64,000 bases of DNA from Sipunculus nudus. Its lineage: Eukaryota; Annelida; Sipuncula; Golfingiida; Sipunculidae. Below are positions 1-11,345 of the stretch, one piece after another (within the stretch, counting starts at the first letter, position 1; each line of letters starts with the position of its first letter). The position numbers and the translations under genes were made by a program. The notes under the pieces were generated by a model. It saw nothing but the letters and a program-made list of their open reading frames with translations, was not told where the DNA came from and did not search any database. The stretch lies in NCBI GenBank assembly GCA_026874595.1, contig CM049320.1:22021714-22085713 (forward strand). Direction: 5' to 3'.

Positions 1-150
1 TACCCAGGAGGGTCGATGAAAGCTCATAAATGTAAAATATGATGCAGCATAGTATAACAAAGTATAATACTATGTAATAGATGTAATCTTATAATATGCT
101 GTAATGTTATATAGAGAGATATAAGAATAACCACGCTGGTCATTGCATAT

Positions 151-310
151 AGAAGAGTAATACACAGAAAATTCGGATCAATCAGTTTGGGAATCGAACC
201 CATGCATGATCATCCGATTGCCGGCAAAAAACGACCGGCGATCGGAAGGTCATGGGTTCGATTCCCATACGCTATGGAGTGATCCGACTTTTCTATGTAC
301 TCTTGTGCTC
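151..310. repeat. Foldback pair of tRNA-like (SINE-head-like) sequences
   Basis: Two arms, about 151-225 and 234-310, are inverted copies of each other around an 8-nt spacer. Each arm carries a perfect RNA polymerase III B-box-like sequence: GGTTCGATTCC at 255-265 on the plus strand and its reverse complement at 190-200. The matching arms run beyond the tRNA-like core into the flanks (an AGAGTAATACACAG-like segment on the left and its diverged complement on the right). No complete cloverleaf is visible, so these are more likely the tRNA-derived ends of two SINEs in head-to-head orientation than functional tRNA genes. Confidence 0.6.
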
Positions 311-2330
311 AAATATATATCATATAGCCAATTATCATACAATATTGTACCATATCATCTCATATGATATTATTACAATTACAGTATTTCGAACGATGCG
401 TAACCATCTCTTGTGGTAGAATCGTAAGGGGGGGGGGGGGTCACTTTGTCCGGGGAGAATGGTTTCCTGTGACACCGTGGTAGTTTATCTCTTTGGATCT
501 TTCTGGCAGAAGAACAAGTTGTTTCGTTGGGTCGGTGAGTGAGCCAGACTCAGTTTAGTGATGTATGAGGATTTGACATACAAATCTCACACCGTGTCTT
601 TCCAACCATAACCAGTTTACTACCTGCATTAATGTTTATAAAACTACAGATTTATATGTGTTCTTGTGTATTTTCACACTTAATTGAATATGTCTTGCAC
701 ATGCTGTGCACAATAATTCATTTTTCAGATACGTTTATATTTATCAGAACTCACATTGATATAATATTCAATACAGTATAATATAACATAAAATATTATT
801 TTATAATATAATATTATATAATATCACATATTATAATGTTATATACGATAATAGAAGCGAATATAATGTAATTTCAAATAAAAATGAAATTTATAAAAGT
901 ATAATACTTTATTATTCTGTACGCTACTATACTTTACTATAGGAAACTATGCAATACTACATTATATAATATTATGGCCTAACTACAGGTTTGTCGGTGT
1001 ACGACAGCTTCATACTACCTAGTCAGTGGCTACGCTTCACATACACCTTGATTCATCGAGCCGCTCTGGCGTCTATTTCATGAAAAAAAAATAAGCCTGC
1101 AAGTATTCGGACCGAAATCAGAACAGCATGTCGAATCCAAACAATGTAACCAAATTTAAACCTTAAACTCTCTTTACATGCCATCTTTAAGAAACATATG
1201 TGCACCAGAAACGGGTAAAGTTTGCTTGGCTTATTTAATCGGTCAAATACTCGATACTCTCCCGGGAGGACTAGAAGAGGGTTGCAGTGGTTAAGCAGCC
1301 CCGGGAATGGGAGATGACGGGGATTGCCATCTATTCTACCATGAGGTAGAGGACCTTTCATTACTTATGAGTGGAAAAATGCCAGTTTTAACACTTATTC
1401 ACAGCTGTAGGTTGCAAGTTCAACCTAGAAATTTACATTCTAATGGAATACAAGACTCCGCCATTCAACGCGTGCCTGGAGCAGGATAATGTGCCGGATC
1501 CACACCGAAATCTTATCGATTCTTCATTGGTCTGAAAATTTAATGAGATTCCATTCATGACTGCCTGAGTTAGGTTGTGAACAAACACACACACCACCCC
1601 CATGAATGTGAAATGAACGCGTACCATCCTGGCGGAGACAGTAACATCTGTACTGAGGGTACGACTTCGTTTGAATCGATTACTTCTTTTTCAGCCACAC
1701 TCAAGAATATTAAGTTTTTTCCAGTAAAACGCTTTTGGACAGGGAAGCCTCGGTTATAATAAAATTTGGAAAAGTAAATATGGTATTGTCATTGTCTTCG
1801 ACGCCGATGTAACTGGTCATTTATTGTATGAAGGGGTAGTTCTGCGTTAATAGGCACTCCCAGTTACCGCACCCCTCCCCCTGAATAAATATATAACGTA
1901 TTGCCGGGGGAATTTCTCTCCCGCGACACCTGACGTTTCACGACGCTCGAAGCAACATGCGGTCTCCCTGCACTAGATACACGGGGATATTGGCAACGTG
2001 TTGTATATATCAGATGTCCCCGAGGCTCTATGTACAGCTAGCGTGCCGACACTCGAGTACGGCTGTACACTCGCTCACTGTGTGTGGTTTGGTGGCCCCC
2101 GAGCCGCGCTGAACTTGCCGACGAACCCGGTACTGTAACATACTATTGCATTTTATAAATAATTAAGTATGTTATCTAAAATGTGCTTTTACTGTTTATA
2201 AACCCCGAGCCTGACTGATTTGGATTAATTAAATAATGGTCTATATACCGGTATCTATATTTTCTCTATATCTATATTAAAATATCTTACAGTGTCTTGA
2301 TTATATATTAGCTCAGTTACTCCAGGAAGG

Positions 2331-2333
<3 letters not shown>
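311..2333. other. Non-coding AT-rich stretch with a GC-rich patch near its right end
   Basis: No gene is recognisable here. There is a G-run near 429-440 and very AT-rich sequence around 760-970. Between about 1900 and 2130 base composition rises and CpG dinucleotides become frequent. That patch could be an unmethylated regulatory or 5' untranslated region, possibly of the downstream zinc-finger gene, but no splice or coding signal ties it to that gene. Confidence 0.4.

Positions 2334-2372
<39 letters not shown>
2334..2372. repeat. (TA)n microsatellite
   Basis: Uninterrupted TA dinucleotides of about 39 nt. Confidence 0.95.
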
Positions 2373-2374
<2 letters not shown>

Positions 2375-3164
2375 TAACACACAATCACATATTTATCTTC
2401 ACATGCACGGTGTGAGTGTTAGTTTATGAGTTTTGCATGTATACGTGTAATAGCGTGTATATTTGCTGACTGTATAACATGATTATTTGCCTGAGGTCCC
2501 CCCCCCCCACAAGGTTCAATGCTACCCTTATCATGATCTTGCCCTTCGTCAAACCAAACCACAGGGGCACGAGGAAACATCTATTGAGGTCTCTAGGTGT
2601 CACGATGAATGTTTCCTCTATGCTTTGGCACAATCATTAATAAAACAAATACACCACTAGCAGAGCTCATACCACAGCCAACATCAGACTTTTATCCAAC
2701 TAATTTTGCAAATATTGCGAGCGTTCCTTGAATATTGCTTCTGTGAGTTGGTTTTAGTCGTATTAGTAAATGTCTCCGCCACATGTGAGCACCAAAGTCA
2801 GTCCTTGCTGTGCATTTTTCGGCATGACTGCCGAGCAAACTCCACAACATGTAAAGAAATCTGTACATATCTAAAGACTGACTGATGTGTAGACCACGTC
2901 TAGTTTCGTATTTAATAAAAAGCTACATAATTGTCAGTTTGTGGTTACCTTACTTTAAAGATCACGTGGTCCTTTGACTTAAAGGGAACTTCCGTACGAT
3001 TACCCAAGAAGCGCTGGCCCTGTATGTAACCGCAATGTGCTGGGAAGACGGTCTGTATTAATGTCCTCCTGTCAAACTCGAGTTCACATTGCCGTGTAAG
3101 AGCTCTTGAGGTGTAATATAACTAGAAATCGATTTAAATGAAAATGCTAATATATATGTGTACA

Positions 3165-3170
<6 letters not shown>

Positions 3171-3208
<38 letters not shown>
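3171..3208. repeat. (TA)n microsatellite
   Basis: TA dinucleotides preceded by TATATGTGTACATATATG variants. Confidence 0.95.
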
Positions 3209-3211
<3 letters not shown>

Positions 3212-3593
3212 GCGATATCAGTATAGCGTGTTGACTGATCTGCTGAAAAAACTCTTCAGATTCCGGAGTACCATTTTGAAGTTAATTTAATTACAGCTCC
3301 TTTGTCTAACAGACCTGGCTACAACGCTTACACTGTGGGAGATCAGATTGAGATCTCGCTATACTTGGGTCGTTTTTTAATAAGTATTTCGTTTGTGGAA
3401 TTAATACCTCTGTATGTCACATCCAATTAAAACTGAATTTCAATGAACCCTCGATGTTTAGGAATTTTAGATGTATTGAAATATCTCGTTCTCTAAGTGA
3501 CAGGATTTATGGTATGTTATCTTTTGTGTGTGTAAAAGTCATAGGCATATATAATATACATATTATATATACATATATAATATACTATAATAT

Positions 3594-3596
<3 letters not shown>

Positions 3597-3658
<62 letters not shown>
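3597..3658. repeat. (TA)n microsatellite
   Basis: About 60 nt of TA, preceded from 3551 by degenerate TATAATATAC units. Confidence 0.95.
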
Positions 3659-3659
<1 letters not shown>

Positions 3660-4529
3660 TGAAACTATACTGTCTGTATATATGCATGGGAATGGTTCAC
3701 GGGTGTTTGAACTTTAGTCCGGTCCCACGATAGTCGGCCTTTTAGCATATATCTTTGCTTTCGCTACCGTTCAACCTTCCGTTTATGATAAGTATGTGTA
3801 CAATACACGTACAACCATGTATGGTAATTAGATGAACGTTCGCTTTCTGTACAGCTACACGCGTGAAATGTTATCAGCTACGGGTGACCTGATAAAGCAT
3901 ATACTACAACATGTGCACAATTTGTAATGTCTCGTTCTCACTTTTTTCTTTCACATAATTAAGTACTAATATCTGTAAACTCTCAAAAAGTCACGAACAT
4001 CTGAATATTTATTTTCCATGCTTAACTGTCCTGACATTTATGAAATTTCTTTGAATTATTGTAACTGGATAACTGTTTCGAAAAAATAACAGGGGCACGA
4101 CATGAAAGCACTTTGTCAATTATTTAAATCATGCACTGTACGTGTCATTTGAAAACTCCATGAACAGCATGGACTATTTTATTATTTAGTCCTTGTATGA
4201 CCCTTGCTCACACACATGTACACACACGATGCGCGCAAACCCTTCCGATCAAAATTGCACAAACCTAATGGAACAATACACGCCACAGTTCTTGTTCAAT
4301 ACAGGTTAATTTTTAATATGCTTGAAGCTGCCATGGTGCGTCATAAAGCTCTTGCTGGTTCACAAACTATTGTCGCTTTAATAAAAATGGTTCATTCATT
4401 GTTTTGCTGTTATAAATCAAACGTGACTCCACATGCAGGCGATCTGTATACTCTGCTCACAATTAAGCCTTATAGTCACGTTAGATCCTTGGCGAACATA
4501 AATGTCGGAGTTGTCAAACACTCATCTTC

Positions 4530-4532
<3 letters not shown>

Positions 4533-4583
<51 letters not shown>
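4533..4583. repeat. (GA)n microsatellite
   Basis: About 25 GA dinucleotides without interruption. Confidence 0.95.
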
Positions 4584-4585
<2 letters not shown>

Positions 4586-4808
4586 CATTCAAGGACTAGG
4601 CGAAGCAGATATGTGTACGCAGGAACATAAAAAATCGATTATATTATATATCGTAGCGTCAATGGTGTATTTCTATATTTACGCGGAGGCAAGGGCTGTT
4701 TTTGCGATTTTCTGAATTGTTCAAAGCATCGATTCATGACACCCTTTAACCTGTGTGATTTTAAAAAATGACACCATGCACGTAGTGAGAGTTTTGAAAA
4801 GTTATATA

Positions 4809-4812
<4 letters not shown>

Positions 4813-4865
<53 letters not shown>
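4813..4865. repeat. (TA)n microsatellite
   Basis: About 50 nt of TA with one phase change at the right end. Confidence 0.95.
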
Positions 4866-6099
4866 CCCACCCTTTTTCCCTTTTTATGACGTCGATATTG
4901 CAAAGACTAATTTCTTTCTCTAACTCTTTCGACATACAACACCGAAGCATTTACAAGAAAATAAAATGAAAACTCATTGCAGAGAATATTTGAACTTCGG
5001 TATGTAGATTGGTTTTGAAAACATGCACGTGTATATATAACTGTATATACCTCGGCTATTTTGCGACGGTTGCTATCGCTGGCACTGCCAAATGCCCGTG
5101 GCTTACTCATTTTTGGCGCCAAGCTTTACGTATCGACTTATTGAATATAATTCAAATACACTTGTTAGTTGGTTTTCTACACGGAATTAGAATAAAGGCA
5201 TATGTTTAGGTTACGTATATCGGTTAATGTCTGCCAATTAATATATAACATATTTCACTTGGAACTTTAGCATCTTGTATAAGTACATTCAGGTGGGTGA
5301 TTTTTTCTGAAGAGCCAATTCAATTTTTCGGAGTTTTCGGCTAAATAAGGCCAGGTTATTGTTCACTTTTCAGTATACATGTGTTTGTTAGCTCACTTGT
5401 ATACAAGTGCCTAACAAATTGCTCTGCAATACCAACTTTACACGGTGCATAATGTAACCTTGGTCCTATACCGGCACGTGCATTTAATTTGCAATAAGTA
5501 CCAGGGAAATCGGAATGTAAAAATATTCCTTTATATACATCCGAAAATAAATAATTTTGGCAGATATCAAAACGATATAGAAACGTGACAGTTCCCCACA
5601 AAATCTTGCGTTTTCCACTTCCGTTTTGTTTTCAACAGAGGAGGTTCTGTTGATATTCTCAGCATTTCTTGTCACTCTTTCACTTTCAGCCAAGATGAGT
5701 GTCATGACCCTTGGGTCACTTTCTTTTCTTTGTATTTCGACACCTTTTCAAAGGATACCATGTGCGGCAGGCTTTACAACCAATTTTACACAAAATAAGT
5801 TGATTCGGCATGTCTATTTCAGTGCTATACGCTGATATGAGGCGGATGTTTTAAGTGCAAGTCGCCTCGCGTGTGAACTGACTATAACACAACACACACT
5901 GTGCTCGTATAATATCTTTTTTTGGCATAGAATATAAGCTGTTCGTTTTCTGACACCGGTTTGTTCATATACGACTTTGTGGTTGTCATTATAGACTTTC
6001 TTAAGTAACCCATGTACGTGTCATATGTGTATAAGTTCATCCTTATGAATCGTGCGATTATAAGACCTCTGAATATCAAACATTACTATCTTAGTAAAG

Positions 6100-6101
<2 letters not shown>

Positions 6102-6133
<32 letters not shown>

Positions 6134-6220
6134 TATTTATGTGTGTGTGTTTTGCTTATAAGCACAGGAAATATAAGATTATAGTTCTTTTGTTTATGAC
6201 AACATGTTAATATATATATT

Positions 6221-6268
<48 letters not shown>
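6102..6268. repeat. Two (TA)n microsatellites in close succession
   Basis: Tracts at 6102-6130 and 6224-6268 are separated by about 90 nt of unremarkable AT-rich sequence. Confidence 0.9.
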
Positions 6269-6273
<5 letters not shown>

Positions 6274-6858
6274 GATATATAGTTAATATAGTTGCGACAA
6301 AAAATAGTCGATCTGTCCCTTGTTCCATCCCTCCATGAAGATTAATGGAAATCGGTTCAAACAAACCAATTAAACCTAACAAAAGGAAACATACGGAGTA
6401 AAAAACATAACCTCCTCCTCGGAGGAATTATTAGTTGAAAACACTACCACAAGGTATAAATATGAATAATTCCTTACACAAGACAGACGCGTGCCGTGTG
6501 ACATATATATAACATGCCATGGTACATATTGGACAGACATATTGTGGGCCGGGCAGAGCCGCAGAGTCATTTTTAGTCATTTTTACCAGCATATTTTCTC
6601 CTGTGCAGTCATTTCCCCAGCTGTTTAGAGTCCGCACTTCGTTTCACTGTAACCGTTCTGTTTCTATGGTTAGCACGTGATGCGGGCGGGATAAATGGTA
6701 CGGCTGACTCCCTCCTACGTGTCAGCTCTTGATTTTGCGGTGTCTCTATCTACACGCTGAAGTAGATACATAAATGTACTAATACCAGTTTGCTTTATAT
6801 ATTTTTATTTATGGTCATTTGAACATTCTACATCTTTATGTTATTTTTGTCTCTGCTT

Positions 6859-6860
<2 letters not shown>

Positions 6861-6916
<56 letters not shown>

Positions 6917-6917
6917 T
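6861..6917. repeat. Compound (CT)n(TA)n microsatellite
   Basis: A CT tract (6861-6892) runs directly into a TA tract (6893-6917). The same CT-then-TA arrangement recurs at 14968-15015. Confidence 0.95.
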
Positions 6918-7583
6918 TATGTAACTACTCTTTTATTTTACACTCATTATATATATGTATGTATGTATATGTACGGCTGTAATTTAATGAAAATCCATTA
7001 TATAATTTTTTTAAAGTGAAAATTGCAAGGATAGATCGTTCGTTGAACAAGTCAGTTGTACAGTTGAACTACAGATGACCTTTTAACGCTCACACACAAA
7101 TGTGCACATCATGTCATACACAAAGACACACAGACACGCCTATATATTAATGCTGCGTCATATTTGTGTATAGCTTTATTCTGGATATGGCCTATATGTC
7201 ATAGTTCTGTCACATTACCCGTATGCCGTCTCCTGCTCGGGGTTATACACACACTGTACACGTACAATGAGAGGTCGATATTTCAGTGACCTCTTTTAGT
7301 CATTAGGGATGGATCTCATCTGTATAAGTGAGACGGTCAGCCCGGGATACTGACATGTATTAACCCATCGCATTGACTCTGTCCATCTCTGCATCTCATA
7401 TATATATAAATATATGTATGTATGTATGTATGTATGTATAAGGCAATGTGAGCATGTTGGAGAATCTTGTTATTACTCTTGAGTTCCATGCCGACGTATG
7501 GTATCAACACCCGGGCTATCATCAGATAAGTGAAGCTCTTCTAGGGCCCAGCTGGTACTTAGGATGATATAATATCATATATC

Positions 7584-7711
<128 letters not shown>

Positions 7712-7827
7712 ACATGCAGAGTGGAAAAGTCCAATAGGATACGGAAATTCAAAATGAGTGGCAGACTACTATATGGAGCGGATTTCCATTCGTATCATTT
7801 GTTACACGCTTTCCTTTCATTTTCCAG

Positions 7828-8008
7828 GTTAGTACACAAGAAACCGTTTAACTGCAGTCTGTGTTCCAAGAGGTTTGACAGGGAGGACCAATTGAAGAAA
7901 CATTTATTTGCCCACCCTCAGTCCCTGCTGACGTGTAACGTGTGTAAATACGCGGCGGCGTCGCAAGCCGACCTCAACCGTCATATGGTAGAACGTCACC
8001 ATCCACAG
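7828..8008 (+). CDS. C2H2 zinc-finger transcription factor, internal exon (Ikaros/Hunchback-like)
   Basis: This 181-nt exon encodes two adjacent C2H2 fingers. The first begins CSLC and has spacing C-x2-C-x12-H-x3-H; the second begins CNVC and has C-x2-C-x12-H-x4-H. It is bounded by a pyrimidine-rich acceptor ending TTTTCCAG at 7827 and a strong donor CAG|GTGCGT at 8009. The first base completes a codon from an upstream exon and the last codon is complete, so the exon joins in phase to the one at 8553 after a 544-nt intron. C2H2 fingers bind DNA in the nucleus. The basic run before finger 1 (HKKPF) is a normal inter-finger linker, so at least one more finger probably precedes it in an exon not found in the window. 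Family assignment rests mainly on the next exon. Confidence 0.85.
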
Positions 8009-8179
8009 GTGCGTGAAGGTGGCGACACCTGGCAGGGGCTTTATAAACTTACTGCTATCTCTTAGCCATTGCGATACGTAGATTTGTGAAATAAGCTTAC
8101 CTTTAATGAGCATAATTATGATAATTAGTTTAAAGAACTTGATATAAAGGTCGTTTGTAATTTTGAAAAATATTTTTAG

Positions 8180-8221
<42 letters not shown>

Positions 8222-8552
8222 TATATATATATATATTCTTTGATTTCGGCTTATATATATTATGACCATAGAATATCCGCACGATTCTATCAGTTTTTTT
8301 TCCCAAATAAACAAATTCACATATATTAGAATAAACCAAATTTTTTCTTGGCGGCTTACTTAGAGGTTCTACCTATTTGCTTGCCTGACGTTAGAACATG
8401 TAGTGGAATTAATATTTGATATTATTTGACGAGACGTAATATAAATATACATACTGAACCATACATGTTTTTTTAATTTGTGACACAGATCCTAAAAAGT
8501 TATATTTATTTAATTATATTTATGTAATATCTTGATATATGATTATTTAAAG
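8009..8552 (+). other. Intron of the zinc-finger gene
   Basis: AT-rich, with a (TA)n tract at 8180-8236. The donor is strong. The acceptor (TTTAAAG at 8552) has only a weak pyrimidine tract, but it restores phase 0 and leads straight into a long open frame. Confidence 0.7.
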
Positions 8553-9620
8553 GTGATAGATACAAGACCTACAGTACGGCGCGGAAGCACAGAAACACCC
8601 GATCCCCCAGGCGAGCAAAACGTGGAACCCATCACCCCGCCGTCGGAGTCCCCAACTAGTACAAACCCGTCCTGTCCCCTTCCCCTCGACCAGCAGTCGC
8701 CTCACGGGGCGAGACAGCGGATCGACGACATTGCGTCCCATCTGAGTGCAGCAGCTGCGCGCGCAGGCCAGCCCCAGCTATGCAACATCGTAGTGAAACA
8801 GGAAGTGGATGAAAATCTGCCAGACAGCGCATGCGCGGATAGAGGTAGGCCGATGGTGACGTCAGTCAACGGTGTGGAGAATTTATCAACTTCCGGTGTG
8901 GGGGAGACAGACGGGCGACGTACCGCCGACGACATATTGGCACACGAGATCTCGCGGTATGAAGACCCCCACCGAAGGACTGTAGACACGCCGGTTCGGC
9001 AGCCATTTTTCGGTGGTGTCGGCCAAGCATACGGACCGCCAGGGGGAGCCGCTATCCCTGGTCTGGGCCACATTCCCGCCACGATTGATGCTGCTTCACA
9101 TGAGCTCGCCCAGGGGGCAGCACTTCCCGCCATTCATGAACTTTTCTCCCGCCGGTCCCAAAGAGTTATGCCAACTTTCACAAGTTTTCCTCCTCCGATG
9201 ATTACAGAAAACCGGCTAGCGATGCCTGGTCCAGCGCAAGAAATGCCTAACCCAATGTTGTCTCCCCCAACGTCGTCGTTGCCTAGCAGCATGCCCTCCC
9301 CTGCACCTGTGACGTCACGTCCAACTGCACAGCTTCCCCCGATTACGCAAGTGTTACGTCAGACCAAAGAAGCGGGCGTACAACACGCCGCCCCGTTGCC
9401 AGGGATACCCGATCTCGAGGACGTTATCTCATATTATATGTCACAGGGCAAGCTGTTTCGTTGCCAATATTGTAACATTGTTTTCTTCGAGCGTGGCATG
9501 TTTTTTTTGCACGCGTCGCTTCATGGACCATCAAATCCGTGGGAGTGTAGCATTTGTCACAAAGTGTGCTCTGACAAAAACGAATTTACCCTGCATTTTG
9601 TTAACCAACAACATACATAA
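8553..9620 (+). CDS. C2H2 zinc-finger transcription factor, 3' terminal exon (Ikaros/Hunchback-like C-terminus)
   Basis: The exon contributes 355 residues and the stop codon TAA (9618-9620). Most of it is a low-complexity, Pro/Ser/Thr-rich linker, as expected of a disordered regulatory region. The last 55 residues hold two C2H2 fingers: 9462-9524 (C-x2-C-x12-H-x3-H) and 9546-9614 (C-x2-C-x12-H-x5-H). They are joined by a seven-residue linker beginning GPSNP, and the protein ends one residue after the final His. A terminal finger pair with an H-G-x3-P-aromatic-E-C junction is the hallmark of the dimerisation fingers of Ikaros-family proteins; Hunchback and TRPS1 have a related pair. Combined with the two fingers of the previous exon, the product is best described as an Ikaros/Hunchback-like factor that could dimerise through its C-terminus. 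The exon is clearly richer in GC than its surroundings. Exact orthology cannot be decided without the missing N-terminal fingers. Confidence 0.85.
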   Translation: MIDTRPTVRRGSTETPDPPGEQNVEPITPPSESPTSTNPSCPLPLDQQSPHGARQRIDDIASHLSAAAARAGQPQLCNIVVKQEVDENLPDSACADRGRPMVTSVNGVENLSTSGVGETDGRRTADDILAHEISRYEDPHRRTVDTPVRQPFFGGVGQAYGPPGGAAIPGLGHIPATIDAASHELAQGAALPAIHELFSRRSQRVMPTFTSFPPPMITENRLAMPGPAQEMPNPMLSPPTSSLPSSMPSPAPVTSRPTAQLPPITQVLRQTKEAGVQHAAPLPGIPDLEDVISYYMSQGKLFRCQYCNIVFFERGMFFLHASLHGPSNPWECSICHKVCSDKNEFTLHFVNQQHT

Positions 9621-10976
9621 TTTTTTTCGTTTTTGGTCACAAAGTATTCCTTGTTGCCATAAATTTTCCAATTTCTATTTATATGCGATGTGTCCCATGA
9701 TATATCAACAAACGTACCTTCAAAAACGTACCTGCCTTGGAACGGCAGTGCCTTTATCCCAAAATGACAAAAAAATAAGAAATTTTATCTATGGTCTCAT
9801 GTACTGTAATGTAAATGCATAAGTCTTACTTTAAGGTAATGTGATTGGGAAAAAACCCTATATCGAAAATCAATCCAAACTTTTTTTAAATTTCATAACA
9901 GTCCCATAAAGTATGCATTGATTAAACCTAGTCTTCTTTCTGGTTGTAAACCTAATTTTATTTTTTTATAGACTAAAAACGAAAATGTCATGTAGTTTAA
10001 TATTAGTCCACTAAATGGCTTACTGGTACTGTTAATTTAAATAGTAGATCTTTTAAAATAAACATGTTCAAAATGTTAAAATATCTAGTGAAAATGAACG
10101 AAATGTTAAAAATAAGAATACCATCAGAAAGACCACTTCAACAGGTTTAAAATAATGCGACCATATATGGATTTCAAACACATTTTAGATTGATGTTAGA
10201 TATAGGGTTTTTTTCAAATTGTGCTAACTTTAAATGTATGTAAACATACCCAGGGCAAGTGCATCTTTTTCCTTTCAATATTTTTTGTTCTTTTACTGCT
10301 TGATCACTTGGAATCTTTCCCAAATATACGGTTGTCATGTACTCTCTCCATGTCGACTTCAGCGTAGAAAAGTAAATGCAGGAATAACGTAATTAAAGCA
10401 AATTAAATGTTAAAATTCTGCTAGGGTAAATCCCTAATCGGCTGAATGACGTACTACTTTTATGAGGCTCCAAGACCGATCAAGATCGGGGTATTGCACG
10501 CCAAGGAATCGTTATGAAAAAATGTTAACAGACTTCTCGATAACAAAAGTGAGAACTAAAAGTCTGATTTCTAAGGAATGCAAGCTTCCGCCAGGTGGCC
10601 GATATTCTCAGGTGCATTACATTTGTGAATATTCCTTGATGACATTCCTAAGTCCGGATCATGTGCCTGGTCCACACATAAACGTAATTGATTTGTCATT
10701 GGCCCATTCTCGAAACGTCCTGATAATGTATGCGTGAGTTATGCTCTGTACAAATACATAAACACTCACACGAATATGAATGACTACAACCCTGCCGGCG
10801 GAGGCAATTTGACGAACCGTGCTTCTGGTACACTATCCAGTTTTGTTGGTTTAGACATAGAATCCTCACCGCAGTGAGGACTATTAGGTTACCACACGAG
10901 ACATTTGTGTTCGCCTAGTACACAGAGCTCTACCAATGGAAGACTTCAAGTTTCCATATGACTCTTGCCTTTAATG
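9621..10976. other. Presumed 3' UTR and intergenic sequence
   Basis: No recognisable gene. A perfect 7-bp stem with a 4-nt loop (TCCTCAC-CGCA-GTGAGGA) sits at about 10862-10879; its meaning is unknown. Confidence 0.4.
10057..10062 (+). promoter_or_regulatory. Candidate poly(A) signal of the zinc-finger gene
   Basis: First AATAAA downstream of the stop codon at 9620, 437 nt into the presumed 3' untranslated region. AT-rich context makes chance occurrence likely. Confidence 0.3.
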
Positions 10977-11345
10977 GCTCGAAAACAAAAACATCACAAA
11001 CCGGAAAGAAAGTCCAGCATCCCTTGAACGAACAGATGCATGTACATCATAAATGGTTCTTTAAAAGACTTATCTTTTCTATGAAGCTTTAAGGAAACAC
11101 TGCCCTCCGACAGAGCTCTGACGTCACTTCCGGAGAAAATCAATGGTTGCAATTTTTTTAACAATATTTCGCAATCAAAAGCATCATAATCAGGAAAAAA
11201 AGATCGGGCTTTCCGTTAAACAACTGATGAATATAAATCATTCATTGATTTTCAAAAGACTATCTTTTTAAAGGAGTTACATGTAAGTACTACATCAAAG
11301 CGTTGGCAGAACTGTGACGTCACTTATGGAGAAAACCATTTACAA
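10977..11345 (+). repeat. Two diverged tandem units, each with a TGACGTCA (CRE-like) palindrome
   Basis: The segment from about 10977 to 11160 is repeated in diverged form from about 11165 to 11345. Shared landmarks in order are a CAAAAACATCA-like start, a CATAAAT segment, AAAAGACTTATCTTTT-like sequence, and the block TGACGTCACTT followed by GGAGAAAA. TGACGTCA occurs at 11119-11126 and 11315-11322, 196 nt apart. TGACGTCA is the consensus CREB/ATF binding site; binding here is inferred only from the motif. Confidence 0.65.

Noticed and set aside
255-265. Possible tRNA gene because of a perfect B-box-like sequence
   Set aside because: No A box at the right distance and no cloverleaf; the sequence is part of an inverted repeat.
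1053-1361. 102-codon minus-strand frame
   Set aside because: No recognisable motif, no splice context, and overlapping open frames on the opposite strand are equally plausible by chance.
4204-4599. 131-codon open frame on the plus strand
   Set aside because: The second half is a translated (GA)n repeat and the rest has no domain, no exon borders and AT-rich composition like its surroundings.
8702-9133. 143-codon open frame antisense to the zinc-finger exon
   Set aside because: It is the GC-rich reverse strand of a coding exon that has strong finger evidence on the plus strand.
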